The notes beneath the pieces were generated by a model. That model was not told where the DNA came from and did not search any database. It was given only the letters and a program-made list of their open reading frames with translations. Made by a program: the position numbers and the translations under genes. 64,000 nucleotides of DNA from Levilactobacillus brevis ATCC 14869 = DSM 20054 (GTDB taxonomy: Bacteria > Bacillota > Bacilli > Lactobacillales > Lactobacillaceae): positions 499,187 to 563,186 of the forward strand of contig NZ_AZCP01000001.1 in the NCBI RefSeq assembly GCF_001433855.1. The letters are read 5' to 3'. Shown here one piece after another: positions 1 through 7,871 of the stretch (its first letter is position 1; each line of letters begins with the position of its first letter).

Positions 1-1089
1 CAAAATGATCCACCACAAGGCTGTATCACTTTGCAAAAAGCACAATGGCAACGTTCCTAAGGTTAAGCAGGCTAAGCCAATAATCGATAATTCGCGGCCA
101 CCAATCCGATCGACGATTCTCCCGGTAATGGGATTCATCAAAGCAATCACAATAGCCCCCGGTAACAATGTCAATCCTGATATTAATGCCGATTGTCCTC
201 GTACAATTTGTAAATACATGGGTAGAACTAATTCAGCACCCGTCATTGCCGTATTAGCAATGGCTCCCAAAATTGTTGCCACTGTAAACTGCCCCTTGGC
301 AAACACACGTAATTCCAAGAACGGTTCACTAATCGTCAGCTGGCGAACTGCAAATAAGGCCACAAAGATAACGCCAACGGCCAAGGCCGTAATCACAGTT
401 GAATCAGTCCATCCATTTTGTCCAACTGTTGAAAAACCATAGAGCACCGAACCAAATCCAATACTCGATAAAATTAATGATAAAACATCCAAATGAGTCC
501 GCCGATTTTCAATCACTGGCCGCATGAAGAAGAAACTCAGTAGAATAATCACGAACGCAATGGGAATCATAATCCCAAAAATATTACGCCATGACCCGTT
601 ATCAACTACAAATCCCGCTAAGGTCGGGCCAATTGCTGGGCCAACACCAACCGCAATGCCCACCAAGCCCATTGCTGAACCGCGCTGTTCTGGGGGGAAA
701 ATAGAAAACATAATTGTTTGTAGCAGTGGCATAGCCACTCCCACCCCGACCGCTTGAATCAACCGGCCACTAAGCAACATCGCAAATGAAGGAGCTGCCC
801 AACAAAGTATCGTCCCACCGGCAAAAATTGTCATGGCGCTAATCCATAACCACTTACTGTTAAATTGAGTCGACAACCAAGCTGACAATGGAATCATAAT
901 CCCATTGACCAATAAGAAACCGGTTGTTAACCACTGCACTGTCGTGGCATTAATACTGAACGCCTTCATTAAATCTGGGAATGCTGTTGCCAAAACAGTT
1001 TGATTCAAAACGTTTAAGAAAGTACCAATTAATAGAATCGTCACCATCATGGCGCGATTATAAGGTTTATCTGTAATATCAGTTGTCAT
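1..1089 (-). CDS. MFS drug exporter, DHA2 (EmrB/QacA-like) family, partial
   Basis: This reading frame is open from an ATG at 1089 to the window edge (363 codons, no stop), so the C-terminus lies outside. A GGAGG ribosome site at 1096-1100 fixes the start. The translation begins MTTDITDKPYNRAMMVTI and shows successive hydrophobic helices with the DHA2-type motifs NVLNQTVLATAFP (helix 1) and SGRLIQAVGVGVAMPL (motif A/B region). It is probably a 14-helix proton-driven multidrug exporter in the membrane. It is divergent from a MerR-type regulator gene at 1211, which is the usual arrangement for a regulator and its exporter. The substrate cannot be read from sequence. Confidence 0.9.
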   Translation of the reverse strand, partial: MTTDITDKPYNRAMMVTILLIGTFLNVLNQTVLATAFPDLMKAFSINATTVQWLTTGFLLVNGIMIPLSAWLSTQFNSKWLWISAMTIFAGGTILCWAAPSFAMLLSGRLIQAVGVGVAMPLLQTIMFSIFPPEQRGSAMGLVGIAVGVGPAIGPTLAGFVVDNGSWRNIFGIMIPIAFVIILLSFFFMRPVIENRRTHLDVLSLILSSIGFGSVLYGFSTVGQNGWTDSTVITALAVGVIFVALFAVRQLTISEPFLELRVFAKGQFTVATILGAIANTAMTGAELVLPMYLQIVRGQSALISGLTLLPGAIVIALMNPITGRIVDRIGGRELSIIGLACLTLGTLPLCFLQSDTALWWIIL

Positions 1090-1112
1090 TATTTTCCTCC
1101 TTGTTCAAGATG

Positions 1113-1143
1113 CTATTATCACAGTCTGAGAGGATAAAGTCAA
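1113..1143 (-). promoter_or_regulatory. Promoter of the MFS exporter gene
   Basis: Read on the minus strand, TTGACT (1138-1143) is followed after 17 bases by GATAAT (1115-1120). An alternative -10, TAATAG, would give a 19-base spacer, which is the spacing MerR-type activators work on. The spacer has only a weak dyad (TATC...GATA). The promoter itself is well supported; control by the adjacent MerR gene is inferred from position. Confidence 0.55.
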
Positions 1144-1210
1144 TAACTAAGATGAAAAATTTGAAATTTGTGGTAAACTTAGGCTACTAATATGTAAAGG
1201 AGACCTTACT

Positions 1211-1663
1211 GTGACAGTAACCGATAACTTTTCTAATTGGCTCAATTTAATTCAACAGGTTTCACAACCAGAAGGCATCACCTTAGGCACCTCGGACCTG
1301 GTTAAAGCAACAGGTGTACCAGCTAGTCAGCTTCGTTATTGGGTTGAACAAGGGTATATTAAACCAATCGATGTCCCCAATGAACGGAGCCGAAAGTTTA
1401 GCTACCGGGTTGTTTTTCGCGTACGTGCTATTAAATATTTTCTTGATCACGGATATACGCTTTCAGCAGCAATGGATAATGTAAATCAATTTCGTAATCT
1501 GGATATTCAATTGCAACGTATTCTGACCGACCATTTAACAGATTTACAGCTCCACGAGGATGGTCAGATTGATATTTCATTAGGCACCGTTCAGGATGGT
1601 CAAGAGTTATTAGGCCTCACTATTAAGGATGGTTCCTCACAATTTTGGACGAAAAAAGTCTGA
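1211..1663 (+). CDS. MerR-family transcriptional regulator
   Basis: 150 residues with a GTG start at 1211, chosen because AAAGGAGA lies just upstream. Residues about 27-75 form a winged helix-turn-helix of the MerR kind (LVKATGVPASQLRYWVEQGY followed by a conserved wing). The C-terminal half is short and has no cysteine cluster, so a metal sensor is unlikely. It is divergent from the DHA2 exporter at 1-1089 and probably controls that gene. The effector is unknown. Confidence 0.85.
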   Translation: MTVTDNFSNWLNLIQQVSQPEGITLGTSDLVKATGVPASQLRYWVEQGYIKPIDVPNERSRKFSYRVVFRVRAIKYFLDHGYTLSAAMDNVNQFRNLDIQLQRILTDHLTDLQLHEDGQIDISLGTVQDGQELLGLTIKDGSSQFWTKKV

Positions 1664-1686
1664 GTGAAATTGTAAATCTTAACGCT

Positions 1687-1723
1687 AAAAGCCGTGAACC
1701 TATTGAACCAGGTCACGGCTTTT
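1687..1723 (+). terminator. Rho-independent terminator after the MerR gene
   Basis: The hairpin pairs AAAAGCCGTGA.CCT with AGGTCACGGCTTTT (one bulged A) around a loop of about 9 bases. It ends in a T-rich tail downstream of the stop at 1663. Confidence 0.8.
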
Positions 1724-1824
1724 GTTAACCAAATATCCGGTACTAACGACCACATGCTCCGCAGAACTTGCTGCCCCCTGTAAAACTGCGTATGCTGAAC
1801 TTATTAGAAAGGCAGGCGGTAACC

Positions 1825-2271
1825 ATGCACGTAACCTTTAATCTCAAAGCCAGTTTTATTCCCCCCTTCATTACCATTAACGCTCCCGCCGAAACACCGG
1901 AGCTTCAGCACTTGGCGGCTAATATCTCACAGTTGACTAATAGCCAACTAATCGCCGGTATCTCTCCCCGGGGGACTCGCGAGCTAGTTCCAGTGAACCA
2001 AATCATCCGTATTCATACCGACGCTAAACACGTGGTCATGGAAACCAAAATCACCACCTATACACTTCCCCAGCGGATCTACCAGCTCAAACAACTCTTA
2101 CCCAGTGACCTATTTCTACAACTTTCGAGTGGCGAACTGGTCAATCGACAGCACATTCGCCATTTTTCCTTGACCCCTTCTGGTCTATATCAGGTCTTAC
2201 TCTCAACTGGCGCCACCACGTTCGTCTCACGGCGCTGCATGCAACAAATTCGAAAGGAGTTTTTAAAATGA
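1825..2271 (+). CDS. LytTR-domain DNA-binding regulator
   Basis: The start is placed at the ATG at 1825 (148 residues) because an AAAGG site lies upstream. The longer frame from a TTG at 1768 has no ribosome site. The C-terminal about 95 residues match the LytTR fold: IRIHTDAKHVVMET, then the LVNRQHI and VSRRCMQQIR signatures. There is no receiver domain, so this is the stand-alone LytTR type. It overlaps the next gene by four bases (ATGA). In many lactobacilli such a LytTR gene is paired with a DUF3021 membrane protein that restrains it. The target genes are not visible here, though autoregulation is common in the family. Confidence 0.85.
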   Translation: MHVTFNLKASFIPPFITINAPAETPELQHLAANISQLTNSQLIAGISPRGTRELVPVNQIIRIHTDAKHVVMETKITTYTLPQRIYQLKQLLPSDLFLQLSSGELVNRQHIRHFSLTPSGLYQVLLSTGATTFVSRRCMQQIRKEFLK

Positions 2272-2714
2272 AACGACTAGGTATTCTTACTTCTGGTGCC
2301 TTTCTAGGCCTCTCGATTGGATTTCTTTGTGCGCTATTCTTCTCGTTAACCAACCACGCCACGACTTTTATGCCTTCGTCACCAGATTTCGTCGCCCATT
2401 TTAGTTCAAACACGATGGCAACCCTAGCCGCGGCCGGCTTGTGGGCGACGATCGGTTTACTCTTTGGCCTAACCAGCCTTATTTTCTTCAATGAGCATTG
2501 GAGTATCGCTCGTCAGACCATTTGGCATTTTGGGTTGTCCTATCTCGGGTTTACACCATTGGCCATTTTGGCCGGCTGGTTCCCACTGAATGTGACTTGG
2601 TTGCTGCTATACACCCTAATCTTTATTGGGATTTACCTCGTCATTTGGACCTACAGCATGCTGCGCGCCCGCAAAACGGTCCAACACTTAAATGACACAC
2701 TATCCCATCATTAA
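2268..2714 (+). CDS. DUF3021-family membrane protein, partner of the LytTR regulator
   Basis: 148 residues with four predicted transmembrane helices (about 7-27, 48-70, 85-105, 110-130) and a short basic tail. The motif around IARQTIWHFGLSYLGFTPLA fits DUF3021. It is translationally coupled to the LytTR gene by an ATGA overlap, with an AAAGGAG site inside that gene. In comparable two-gene systems the membrane protein is thought to inhibit the regulator and relay an envelope signal; that role is inferred from family context. Confidence 0.8.
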   Translation: MKRLGILTSGAFLGLSIGFLCALFFSLTNHATTFMPSSPDFVAHFSSNTMATLAAAGLWATIGLLFGLTSLIFFNEHWSIARQTIWHFGLSYLGFTPLAILAGWFPLNVTWLLLYTLIFIGIYLVIWTYSMLRARKTVQHLNDTLSHH

Positions 2715-2772
2715 ACCGCCAAAAAATTACCAGTTAGACTAACTACTTCTAACTGGTAATTTTTTGGCGGTT
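2714..2772. terminator. Bidirectional terminator with 25-bp perfect stem
   Basis: The arms 2714-2738 and 2748-2772 are exact reverse complements around a 9-base loop, with A/T runs on both sides. It lies between the convergent DUF3021 and flavin reductase genes and can serve both. Confidence 0.9.
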
Positions 2773-2774
2773 AT

Positions 2775-3368
2775 TTATGACTGCGGAGTAAATGGATTAT
2801 CGGCAAATAGTCGGCTGTAAAAGGCAATCTTTTCAACTGTCTGCTGGAGCTTTTGGTGATAAAAATCTTTGGACGGCGCATTTACGAGGAATTCTCCCGC
2901 CTCGTTGAAATTCTTTTGTACATTTCCAATGCCTACCAGTGGAGGTAACACTGTCATCCCCAATCGTGTCAAATCAACCCCACCAAATTGACCAGCCCGG
3001 GCATTATCCGAATATGACATAATCAATGCCGGCTTCTTAGCTGTCTGAAAGGCCAAATAATCCAACCCATTCTTTAATACTGCTGGAAACGAATGATTGT
3101 ATTCAGGCGTAATAAAGATATACCCTGAAGCTTGTTCCATATCGTCTAACCAGGCCTGTTGTTGCGCAGGTAAGTGTCGATCCTGATTATTCATCGGTGC
3201 TACATCCTCATAGAAGAATGGTAACTGGTAGTCACCAACCGCTATAAAATTCAAGTGCACGGCATTTTGCTGTTCAAAGTCGTTCTGCTGATTTTTAAGG
3301 TAATTAAATACCCGCCGACCCAATGACTTTTCTCGTGAACTCCCTAAAACTAAATTAATTTGCATCAT
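2775..3368 (-). CDS. NAD(P)H-dependent FMN reductase family protein
   Basis: 197 residues of the flavodoxin-like FMN_red fold. The phosphate-binding loop LGSSREKSLGRR is at residues 8-19, and TPEYNHSFPAVLKNGLDY near residues 85-105 is the family signature contacting the flavin ring. The start at 3368 follows a GGAGG nine bases upstream that lies inside the preceding MFS gene, so the two genes overlap by 14 bases and are co-translated. Likely a cytosolic quinone, azo-compound or FMN reductase. Being in one operon with an exporter under a MarR regulator suggests a response to quinone-like or electrophilic compounds (inferred). Confidence 0.85.
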   Translation of the reverse strand: MMQINLVLGSSREKSLGRRVFNYLKNQQNDFEQQNAVHLNFIAVGDYQLPFFYEDVAPMNNQDRHLPAQQQAWLDDMEQASGYIFITPEYNHSFPAVLKNGLDYLAFQTAKKPALIMSYSDNARAGQFGGVDLTRLGMTVLPPLVGIGNVQKNFNEAGEFLVNAPSKDFYHQKLQQTVEKIAFYSRLFADNPFTPQS

Positions 3369-4788
3369 CTGATAATGCCTCCATTTTTTTATTTTTCCAC
3401 GTGTTAAAACTAACTAACCCAATTGCCAGGAGTACCAGTAGGCTACCCAATAAATACACCCAGCTTTGCCCCGTGATAAAGGCCCGCTTGAAGTGACCAT
3501 CAAAATTAGTCACCTTGCTTCGCGTCAACGCGCTCATAATCACAAATAATAGTGAGGTGGCCAAGGCATTACCAAGAACCATGCCAATGTTACGCGATAA
3601 AGCATTAACACTACCGGCAACTCCCAACTGGGTCTGCTCGACCGCCCCCATAATCAAGGCATTATTAGGCGACTGGAATAGCGCATTCCCTAATCCCAAT
3701 AACCCAATTAAGCCCCCCACAAGTGTCAACGGCGTCTGCTGGTTAATCAAAACGAAACCAATTTGTGCGCTTAAGATAATGAGTAAACCCGTCAAACACA
3801 ATTTGAAAGGGCCCTGATTATCTGCAATCCGACCAGCAATTGGTGCCATCAATACCTGGACTACTGGTAAAATCATCATGATTAGACCAGCCACGCTAGC
3901 GCCAATGACTTTCGCATTTTCAAGATAAAATGGTGTCAAAACCATGTAGAAATTATTTGCCACAAACACTAATAAGGCTGTGCCAACACCTACTGTGAAA
4001 TCTGTCTTTCGAAAAATTTTCAAATCTAAGAGTGGCTGTTGACACTTGATTTCGTACAGGATAAAGACCAACGTCGCAATCATTGCCACCGCCAAGAGTC
4101 CCATCAACAGTGGTTGTCCGTACCCCAGTTGCTGACCTGCATAGAGGTAACCAAAGAAGCCACTGATACCAATCCCGATTAAGCCACTGCCCAACCAATC
4201 AAATACTGGCCGGTCATCACTACCAGTCTCTGTCGTCAAAACAGCGTGACCCAATCCCATCAACAACAGGCCGATCGGAACATTGATCCAAAAAATAGAT
4301 TCCCAAGGTAAAAAACTCAAAAGTAATCCACCAATACCAGGACCAGCGATCATTCCCAAGGCCACAAATGAACCGATCCAGCCCAGCGCACGTCCCCGCT
4401 CATTAATCGGGAAACTTTCCGTGATAATCCCGTTATTCGTGCTCATCGTCATTGCCGCACCCAGTCCTTGAATCAATCTACACAGTAATAAACTAATTAT
4501 ATTGGGACTTAAACCACAACCTAGCGACCCCAATACAAATAACCACATTCCCCACTTGAACACACGAACCTTACTAAAGGTGTCACCTAATCTTCCAAAT
4601 GGCAATAAAAAGACACAGATTGTAATTAAATAAACCGAAACAATTAGCTCCGCTACCCCCATATTAATCGCTAGTGCTCGGTTAATGACGGGTAACGCCA
4701 CATTAACTATGCTGGCATCTAAATCATCCATAAAGGTCATGATTCCAATACAAGCCAGTACCCACCATCGGATTGCTTGTGTTTTCAT
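3355..4788 (-). CDS. MFS transporter, DHA2 family (14-helix drug:H+ antiporter type)
   Basis: 477 residues with about 14 hydrophobic helices. Motif C-like and DHA2 signatures are visible: DLDASIVNVALPVIN in helix 1, LCRLIQGLGAAMTMSTNNG, and GWIGSFVALGMIAGPGIGGLL. Full length for the family. It is the first gene of a two-gene operon with the flavin reductase and is divergent from the MarR-type regulator at 4897. Probably exports toxic small molecules across the membrane. The substrate is unknown. Confidence 0.9.
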   Translation of the reverse strand: MKTQAIRWWVLACIGIMTFMDDLDASIVNVALPVINRALAINMGVAELIVSVYLITICVFLLPFGRLGDTFSKVRVFKWGMWLFVLGSLGCGLSPNIISLLLCRLIQGLGAAMTMSTNNGIITESFPINERGRALGWIGSFVALGMIAGPGIGGLLLSFLPWESIFWINVPIGLLLMGLGHAVLTTETGSDDRPVFDWLGSGLIGIGISGFFGYLYAGQQLGYGQPLLMGLLAVAMIATLVFILYEIKCQQPLLDLKIFRKTDFTVGVGTALLVFVANNFYMVLTPFYLENAKVIGASVAGLIMMILPVVQVLMAPIAGRIADNQGPFKLCLTGLLIILSAQIGFVLINQQTPLTLVGGLIGLLGLGNALFQSPNNALIMGAVEQTQLGVAGSVNALSRNIGMVLGNALATSLLFVIMSALTRSKVTNFDGHFKRAFITGQSWVYLLGSLLVLLAIGLVSFNTWKNKKMEALSDDAN

Positions 4789-4827
4789 TTTGTCGCTTCT
4801 TTCATTTTAATTCTAATGAATACATAT

Positions 4828-4880
4828 GCTATAATAGCACTATTAATATAAATGTCTAATTTTAATTCACTTGAATTAAA
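4828..4880 (+). promoter_or_regulatory. Divergent promoter region with MarR operator
   Basis: Plus strand: an extended -10 (TG-C-TATAAT, 4827-4835) serves the MarR gene. Minus strand: TAGACA, a 16-base spacer and TATTAT (complement of 4831-4836) serve the MFS gene, so the two promoters overlap. Downstream, 4861-4880 reads TTTAATTC-ACTT-GAATTAAA, a perfect 8-4-8 palindrome just before the ribosome site. It is a good candidate operator for autorepression. A related half-site TTTTAATTC occurs at about 4805. Confidence 0.65.
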
Positions 4881-4896
4881 AAGAAAGGATTAAAAA

Positions 4897-5382
4897 ATGA
4901 TTTCTTCAGCAAACGCTAAAAATCTAATGGCTTGTATTAGTCAGTTACTCACGCAAGATACAACGGTTGACCAAGAAAAAAAGTGGATGCTCTCACAAGT
5001 CGCCACGGATACGACCCTTACCGCCACAATTAAGGCCCTTAGAACGGCCGATTTTCACACGATCGCAACGATTAGTACCCTCACACCAGCGTATTTAAAA
5101 TCCCTTCCCGAAAAAACGGGCCTATCGCAGCCGACCATATCTCGTATGATGACCCGTCTAAGCCACCATGACTTGGTGGAAAAATATCGCACCGTTACTA
5201 ATAGTAAAGACATCTTGGTACGGCTCACCCCTAAGGGTACCCAAATTGCTGAGATTCACGCACAACTTGACCAGCGTATTTTAAACAACGTGGCCCAAGT
5301 TCTAGAGCCCTATTCACAAACAGAAGTAACCACCACCATTCAAATCTTACAAGAAATTGCTAAGATTGATGTCAATCGCTAA
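4897..5382 (+). CDS. MarR-family transcriptional regulator
   Basis: 161 residues. The winged helix-turn-helix is at about residues 60-115 (LPEKTGLSQPTISRMMTRL, then the wing ending in LVRLTPKG) and is flanked by helices that form the dimer interface. The start at 4897 follows AGAAAGGAT. Divergent from the MFS/flavin reductase operon, with a strong palindrome immediately upstream of its own ribosome site. Most likely a repressor released by a small molecule, controlling itself and the divergent operon. Confidence 0.85.
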   Translation: MISSANAKNLMACISQLLTQDTTVDQEKKWMLSQVATDTTLTATIKALRTADFHTIATISTLTPAYLKSLPEKTGLSQPTISRMMTRLSHHDLVEKYRTVTNSKDILVRLTPKGTQIAEIHAQLDQRILNNVAQVLEPYSQTEVTTTIQILQEIAKIDVNR

Positions 5383-5471
5383 CTTAGAGAGTCATCCACA
5401 AAGATTCTCCTCAATAAACGCGTATACTAGTCGAGAATACGAGCGACTAATTAAATAAAGGAGTCCTGAAT

Positions 5472-5876
5472 ATGGAATATACTATGAGTGATGTTTGTCA
5501 AAAATTCAATCTCTCCGAATATACCTTACGTTACTACGACAAAATCAACCTCATTCCTGGCGTTTACCGCAACGAACAAAATCGACGCGTTTTTACTGAG
5601 GACGCAGTTGGTTGGTTGCAGTTTGTTATCGCTCTCAGAAGTACGGGGATGCCGATTGCGGATGTCAAAAAATATATTGCCCTCACCACAACCACTGATG
5701 ATTCGACCATTCAAGCTCGGCTAACTATGTTGCAAAAGCAAGCGGCTAAGGTCGACTCGCAAATTGCCGACATGCACAAGCAACGGCAAATTATTGCCGA
5801 CAAAATTAATCATTACCAACAAGCTATGAAAACGGCCCCAGATCCAACAAAAAAGTCATACCAACGATGGGTATGA
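5472..5876 (+). CDS. MerR-family transcriptional regulator
   Basis: 134 residues with an ATG at 5472 after AAAGGAG. The N-terminal MerR winged helix is at residues 1-70 (SEYTLRYYDKINLIPGV, RVFTEDAVGWLQFV), followed by a dimerising coiled coil (about 80-120). No effector-domain cysteines. It is convergent with a short-chain dehydrogenase gene whose promoter has the 19-base spacer and centred dyad typical of MerR targets, so that gene is its likely target. Its stop codon lies inside the right arm of the shared terminator. Confidence 0.85.
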   Translation: MEYTMSDVCQKFNLSEYTLRYYDKINLIPGVYRNEQNRRVFTEDAVGWLQFVIALRSTGMPIADVKKYIALTTTTDDSTIQARLTMLQKQAAKVDSQIADMHKQRQIIADKINHYQQAMKTAPDPTKKSYQRWV

Positions 5877-5883
5877 CTTTTTT
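5849..5883. terminator. Bidirectional terminator between MerR and SDR genes
   Basis: The arms AAAAAAGTCATACC (5849-5862) and GGTATGACTTTTTT (5870-5883) pair perfectly around 7 bases. It ends both convergent transcripts and overlaps the last codons of the MerR gene. Confidence 0.9.
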
Positions 5884-5884
5884 T

Positions 5885-6721
5885 CTACCGATTTCCGGTT
5901 GATTCTGTTAATGACCGATTGGCCATATCATTTTTAGCCAATGTCTCGGCATTTTGTTGGGCTGCTTGCTCAGCATCCTTCCCAATCAATAGATGAACTG
6001 GTGCTTGTGGCATTTCGCTTAATGTATGAATAGCTGCTGCGACCTTGTCAGGTTCGCTCACGTAGCGATCACCCGCATGATGCCATTGATCATGAATCAT
6101 GCTGATGGCTTGACCAACACTATCTTTGTACAGATCACTTGAAGCGGCTTTCATTGAATCGCCTCCCCATTCAGTTCGCATACCACCAGGCTCAACAGTT
6201 GTCACTTGAATACCAAATGATTGAACTTCATGAGCCAATACTTCACTTAGGCCATTAACCGCAAACTTGGCACTTTGATAAGCGCTCAAGCCAGCGCCAC
6301 CGATCCGACCGCCAATTGAACTAATGTTAATGATCCGTCCGGACTTGGCTTCCCGCATCGTTGGTAGAACCGCTCTAATCGTATATAGCGTCCCATAGAA
6401 ATCCGTATCCATTTGCGCTTTAAAGGTGGCTAAAGGCATCTCCTCAACTGAATCCATATCTGCGAAACCCGCATTATTAACCAAGACGTCAATCGTGCCA
6501 AAGTGCTGAATAGCCATTTGAATTGCGGCGTCAACTGCGTCAACATCCGTAACATCTAATGAAAGTGGATAGATGTGCTCACCATACTCAGTAGCCAGAT
6601 CCGCAAGACTAGCCGTATTTCTGGCGGTTGCTACCACGTTATCACCATTACTTAAACTGTTTTCTACGATTGCTCGACCTAACCCGCGAGAACTTCCCGT
6701 GACGAACCAAGTTTTTGTCAT
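5885..6721 (-). CDS. Short-chain dehydrogenase/reductase (SDR)
   Basis: 278 residues of the classical SDR Rossmann fold: TGSSRGLG cofactor loop at residues 8-15, NNAG at 82-85, active-site serines at 134-135 and YQSAK with Tyr148/Lys152. The extended substrate region is typical of oxidoreductases acting on aldehydes or ketones; the exact substrate is not evident. GGAGG just upstream supports the start. Expression is probably controlled by the MerR-type protein encoded at 5472-5876 (see the promoter entry). Confidence 0.9.
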   Translation of the reverse strand: MTKTWFVTGSSRGLGRAIVENSLSNGDNVVATARNTASLADLATEYGEHIYPLSLDVTDVDAVDAAIQMAIQHFGTIDVLVNNAGFADMDSVEEMPLATFKAQMDTDFYGTLYTIRAVLPTMREAKSGRIINISSIGGRIGGAGLSAYQSAKFAVNGLSEVLAHEVQSFGIQVTTVEPGGMRTEWGGDSMKAASSDLYKDSVGQAISMIHDQWHHAGDRYVSEPDKVAAAIHTLSEMPQAPVHLLIGKDAEQAAQQNAETLAKNDMANRSLTESTGNR

Positions 6722-6754
6722 TAAAAAAACCTCCTAATTTTTAACTCAAAAAGC

Positions 6755-6785
6755 AGTATAGTTTCCTAGAGTTACTCTAGGTCAA
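6755..6785 (-). promoter_or_regulatory. MerR-type promoter and operator of the SDR gene
   Basis: On the minus strand the -35 TTGACC (6780-6785) and -10 TATACT (6755-6760) are separated by 19 bases. The spacer region holds the dyad CCTAGAGT-T-ACTCTAGG (6765-6781). An overlong spacer with a centred palindrome is the established hallmark of promoters that MerR-family activators untwist. That the regulator is the neighbouring MerR protein is inferred. Confidence 0.85.
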
Positions 6786-6815
6786 GCGAAAACTCTTTTA
6801 TTTTTGATAACTATT

Positions 6816-6862
6816 AAAAAGTCAGCGTTCCAGAATAACGTGTTCTGAGACGCTGACTTTTT
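6816..6862 (-). terminator. Terminator after the isochorismatase-like gene
   Basis: AAAAAGTCAGCGT (6816-6828) pairs with ACGCTGACTTTTT (6850-6862), with an inner CAGAA/TTCTG stem. T runs are present on both sides. It ends minus-strand transcription coming from 7045. Confidence 0.8.
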
Positions 6863-7044
6863 AAATCGACCTAAACTACCATTTAAACCGTAGCCCAAGA
6901 CCAATATGATTAGGCCAAAGATAATGGTTGCTCCTATGGTGCCCAACAATGTACTGATTGCGAAACTTTAGCTAAAGTTTTGGGACGATATTAATTAGCA
7001 ATGGTTTTTGTTCATTTAGACCCAAATTTCATGTAACAGACTTT
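6863..7044 (-). other. Intergenic stretch with a possible membrane-protein remnant
   Basis: Together with the SDR promoter and terminator this makes 323 bases without a convincing gene. On the minus strand a frame without an ATG runs from about 6964 to 6782. It encodes one strongly hydrophobic helix (TIGATIIFGLIILVLGYGLN) followed by a basic residue cluster, then reads through the terminator. It looks like the end of a decayed membrane protein, or chance. Confidence 0.25.
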
Positions 7045-7560
7045 CTATTTTTGATACTCCCCATCTAAATCCGTGTCCGCCGTTACAAACTCTGCAAATC
7101 GATGTTCCCAGATATGAGCATGATGCTGTTTAATTTGCGTCGCCGTCAAGAGATCGCTATCAAGCGTCGAAATTCCGGCCATCAATAACTCAATCTGAAA
7201 CCCTAGATGATAGGCAACCCGGATTGTCGTATCCACGCAATACTCAACTTGGGCCCCACAAATTTCAATCGTCCTTAGCTGATTCATCTTTAAAAAGGCC
7301 TCTAGTCCGGTTTGATAAAATGAATCCGGTCGAGTCTTGTTATAGTAGACATCCGATCCTGCAGCATGTAAATCCGGAAATAACTGCCAACCAGCACTAG
7401 CAACTTCCATCCCCGGTTCCGTATGTTGGATAAAAATAATCGGTCGCTGGGCCTCCCGATAGCGATCAATTCGCTGGTTGATTGTTGCCACCACCTGATT
7501 ACGGCGATCAATCTTCGCCAATGCCTGTTGCATGTCAATGACAATTAATGCCTGAGCCAT
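7045..7560 (-). CDS. Isochorismatase-like cysteine hydrolase
   Basis: 171 residues of the cysteine hydrolase (isochorismatase-like) fold. The expected catalytic triad is present: Asp in VIDMQ near residue 9, Lys in NKTRPDSF (about residue 94) and Cys in GAQVEYCVDTTIR (about residue 128). Related enzymes hydrolyse amide bonds (nicotinamidase, N-carbamoylsarcosine amidase) or isochorismate; the substrate here is not clear and no nicotinamidase metal site is evident. It is a single-gene unit with its own terminator. Confidence 0.88.
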   Translation of the reverse strand: MAQALIVIDMQQALAKIDRRNQVVATINQRIDRYREAQRPIIFIQHTEPGMEVASAGWQLFPDLHAAGSDVYYNKTRPDSFYQTGLEAFLKMNQLRTIEICGAQVEYCVDTTIRVAYHLGFQIELLMAGISTLDSDLLTATQIKQHHAHIWEHRFAEFVTADTDLDGEYQK

Positions 7561-7871
7561 AAAATCACATCATTTCTATTAGGTTAGGGAATCTGTGTCA
7601 CAAACTAAGCTTAGTACTACAGTAGTCGTTCAATTAGTCATTAACAATAAGAATATCCATGCTCAACCAACAGCCCTTTAGTACGTCTGTATATTACAAT
7701 AAAGCAAGCATGCTTCACCAAGTAATCAAGCCAAATCTCCTGATATAATAGTCTTTGTACAATACATTATCCAACTATCTTTATAACAGCATAGTTTTTA
7801 CATATTAACTGATTTAGCCAGAACTAGTCATTTACCACAAAAGGTATGCCAGAATCCACATCGCCTTTTCA
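7561..7871. other. 311-base intergenic stretch, nothing clear
   Basis: AT-rich, between the isochorismatase-like and MazG-like genes. I see no supported gene, no strong hairpin and only weak -10-like sequences. It probably holds the promoter of the isochorismatase-like gene. Confidence 0.4.

Noticed and set aside
5-757. Two plus-strand frames (5-442, 524-757)
   Set aside because: They lie antisense to the open MFS exporter frame, have no ribosome sites and give no family-like protein.
1768-1824. TTG-started N-terminal extension of the LytTR gene
   Set aside because: No ribosome site before the TTG; the ATG at 1825 has one.
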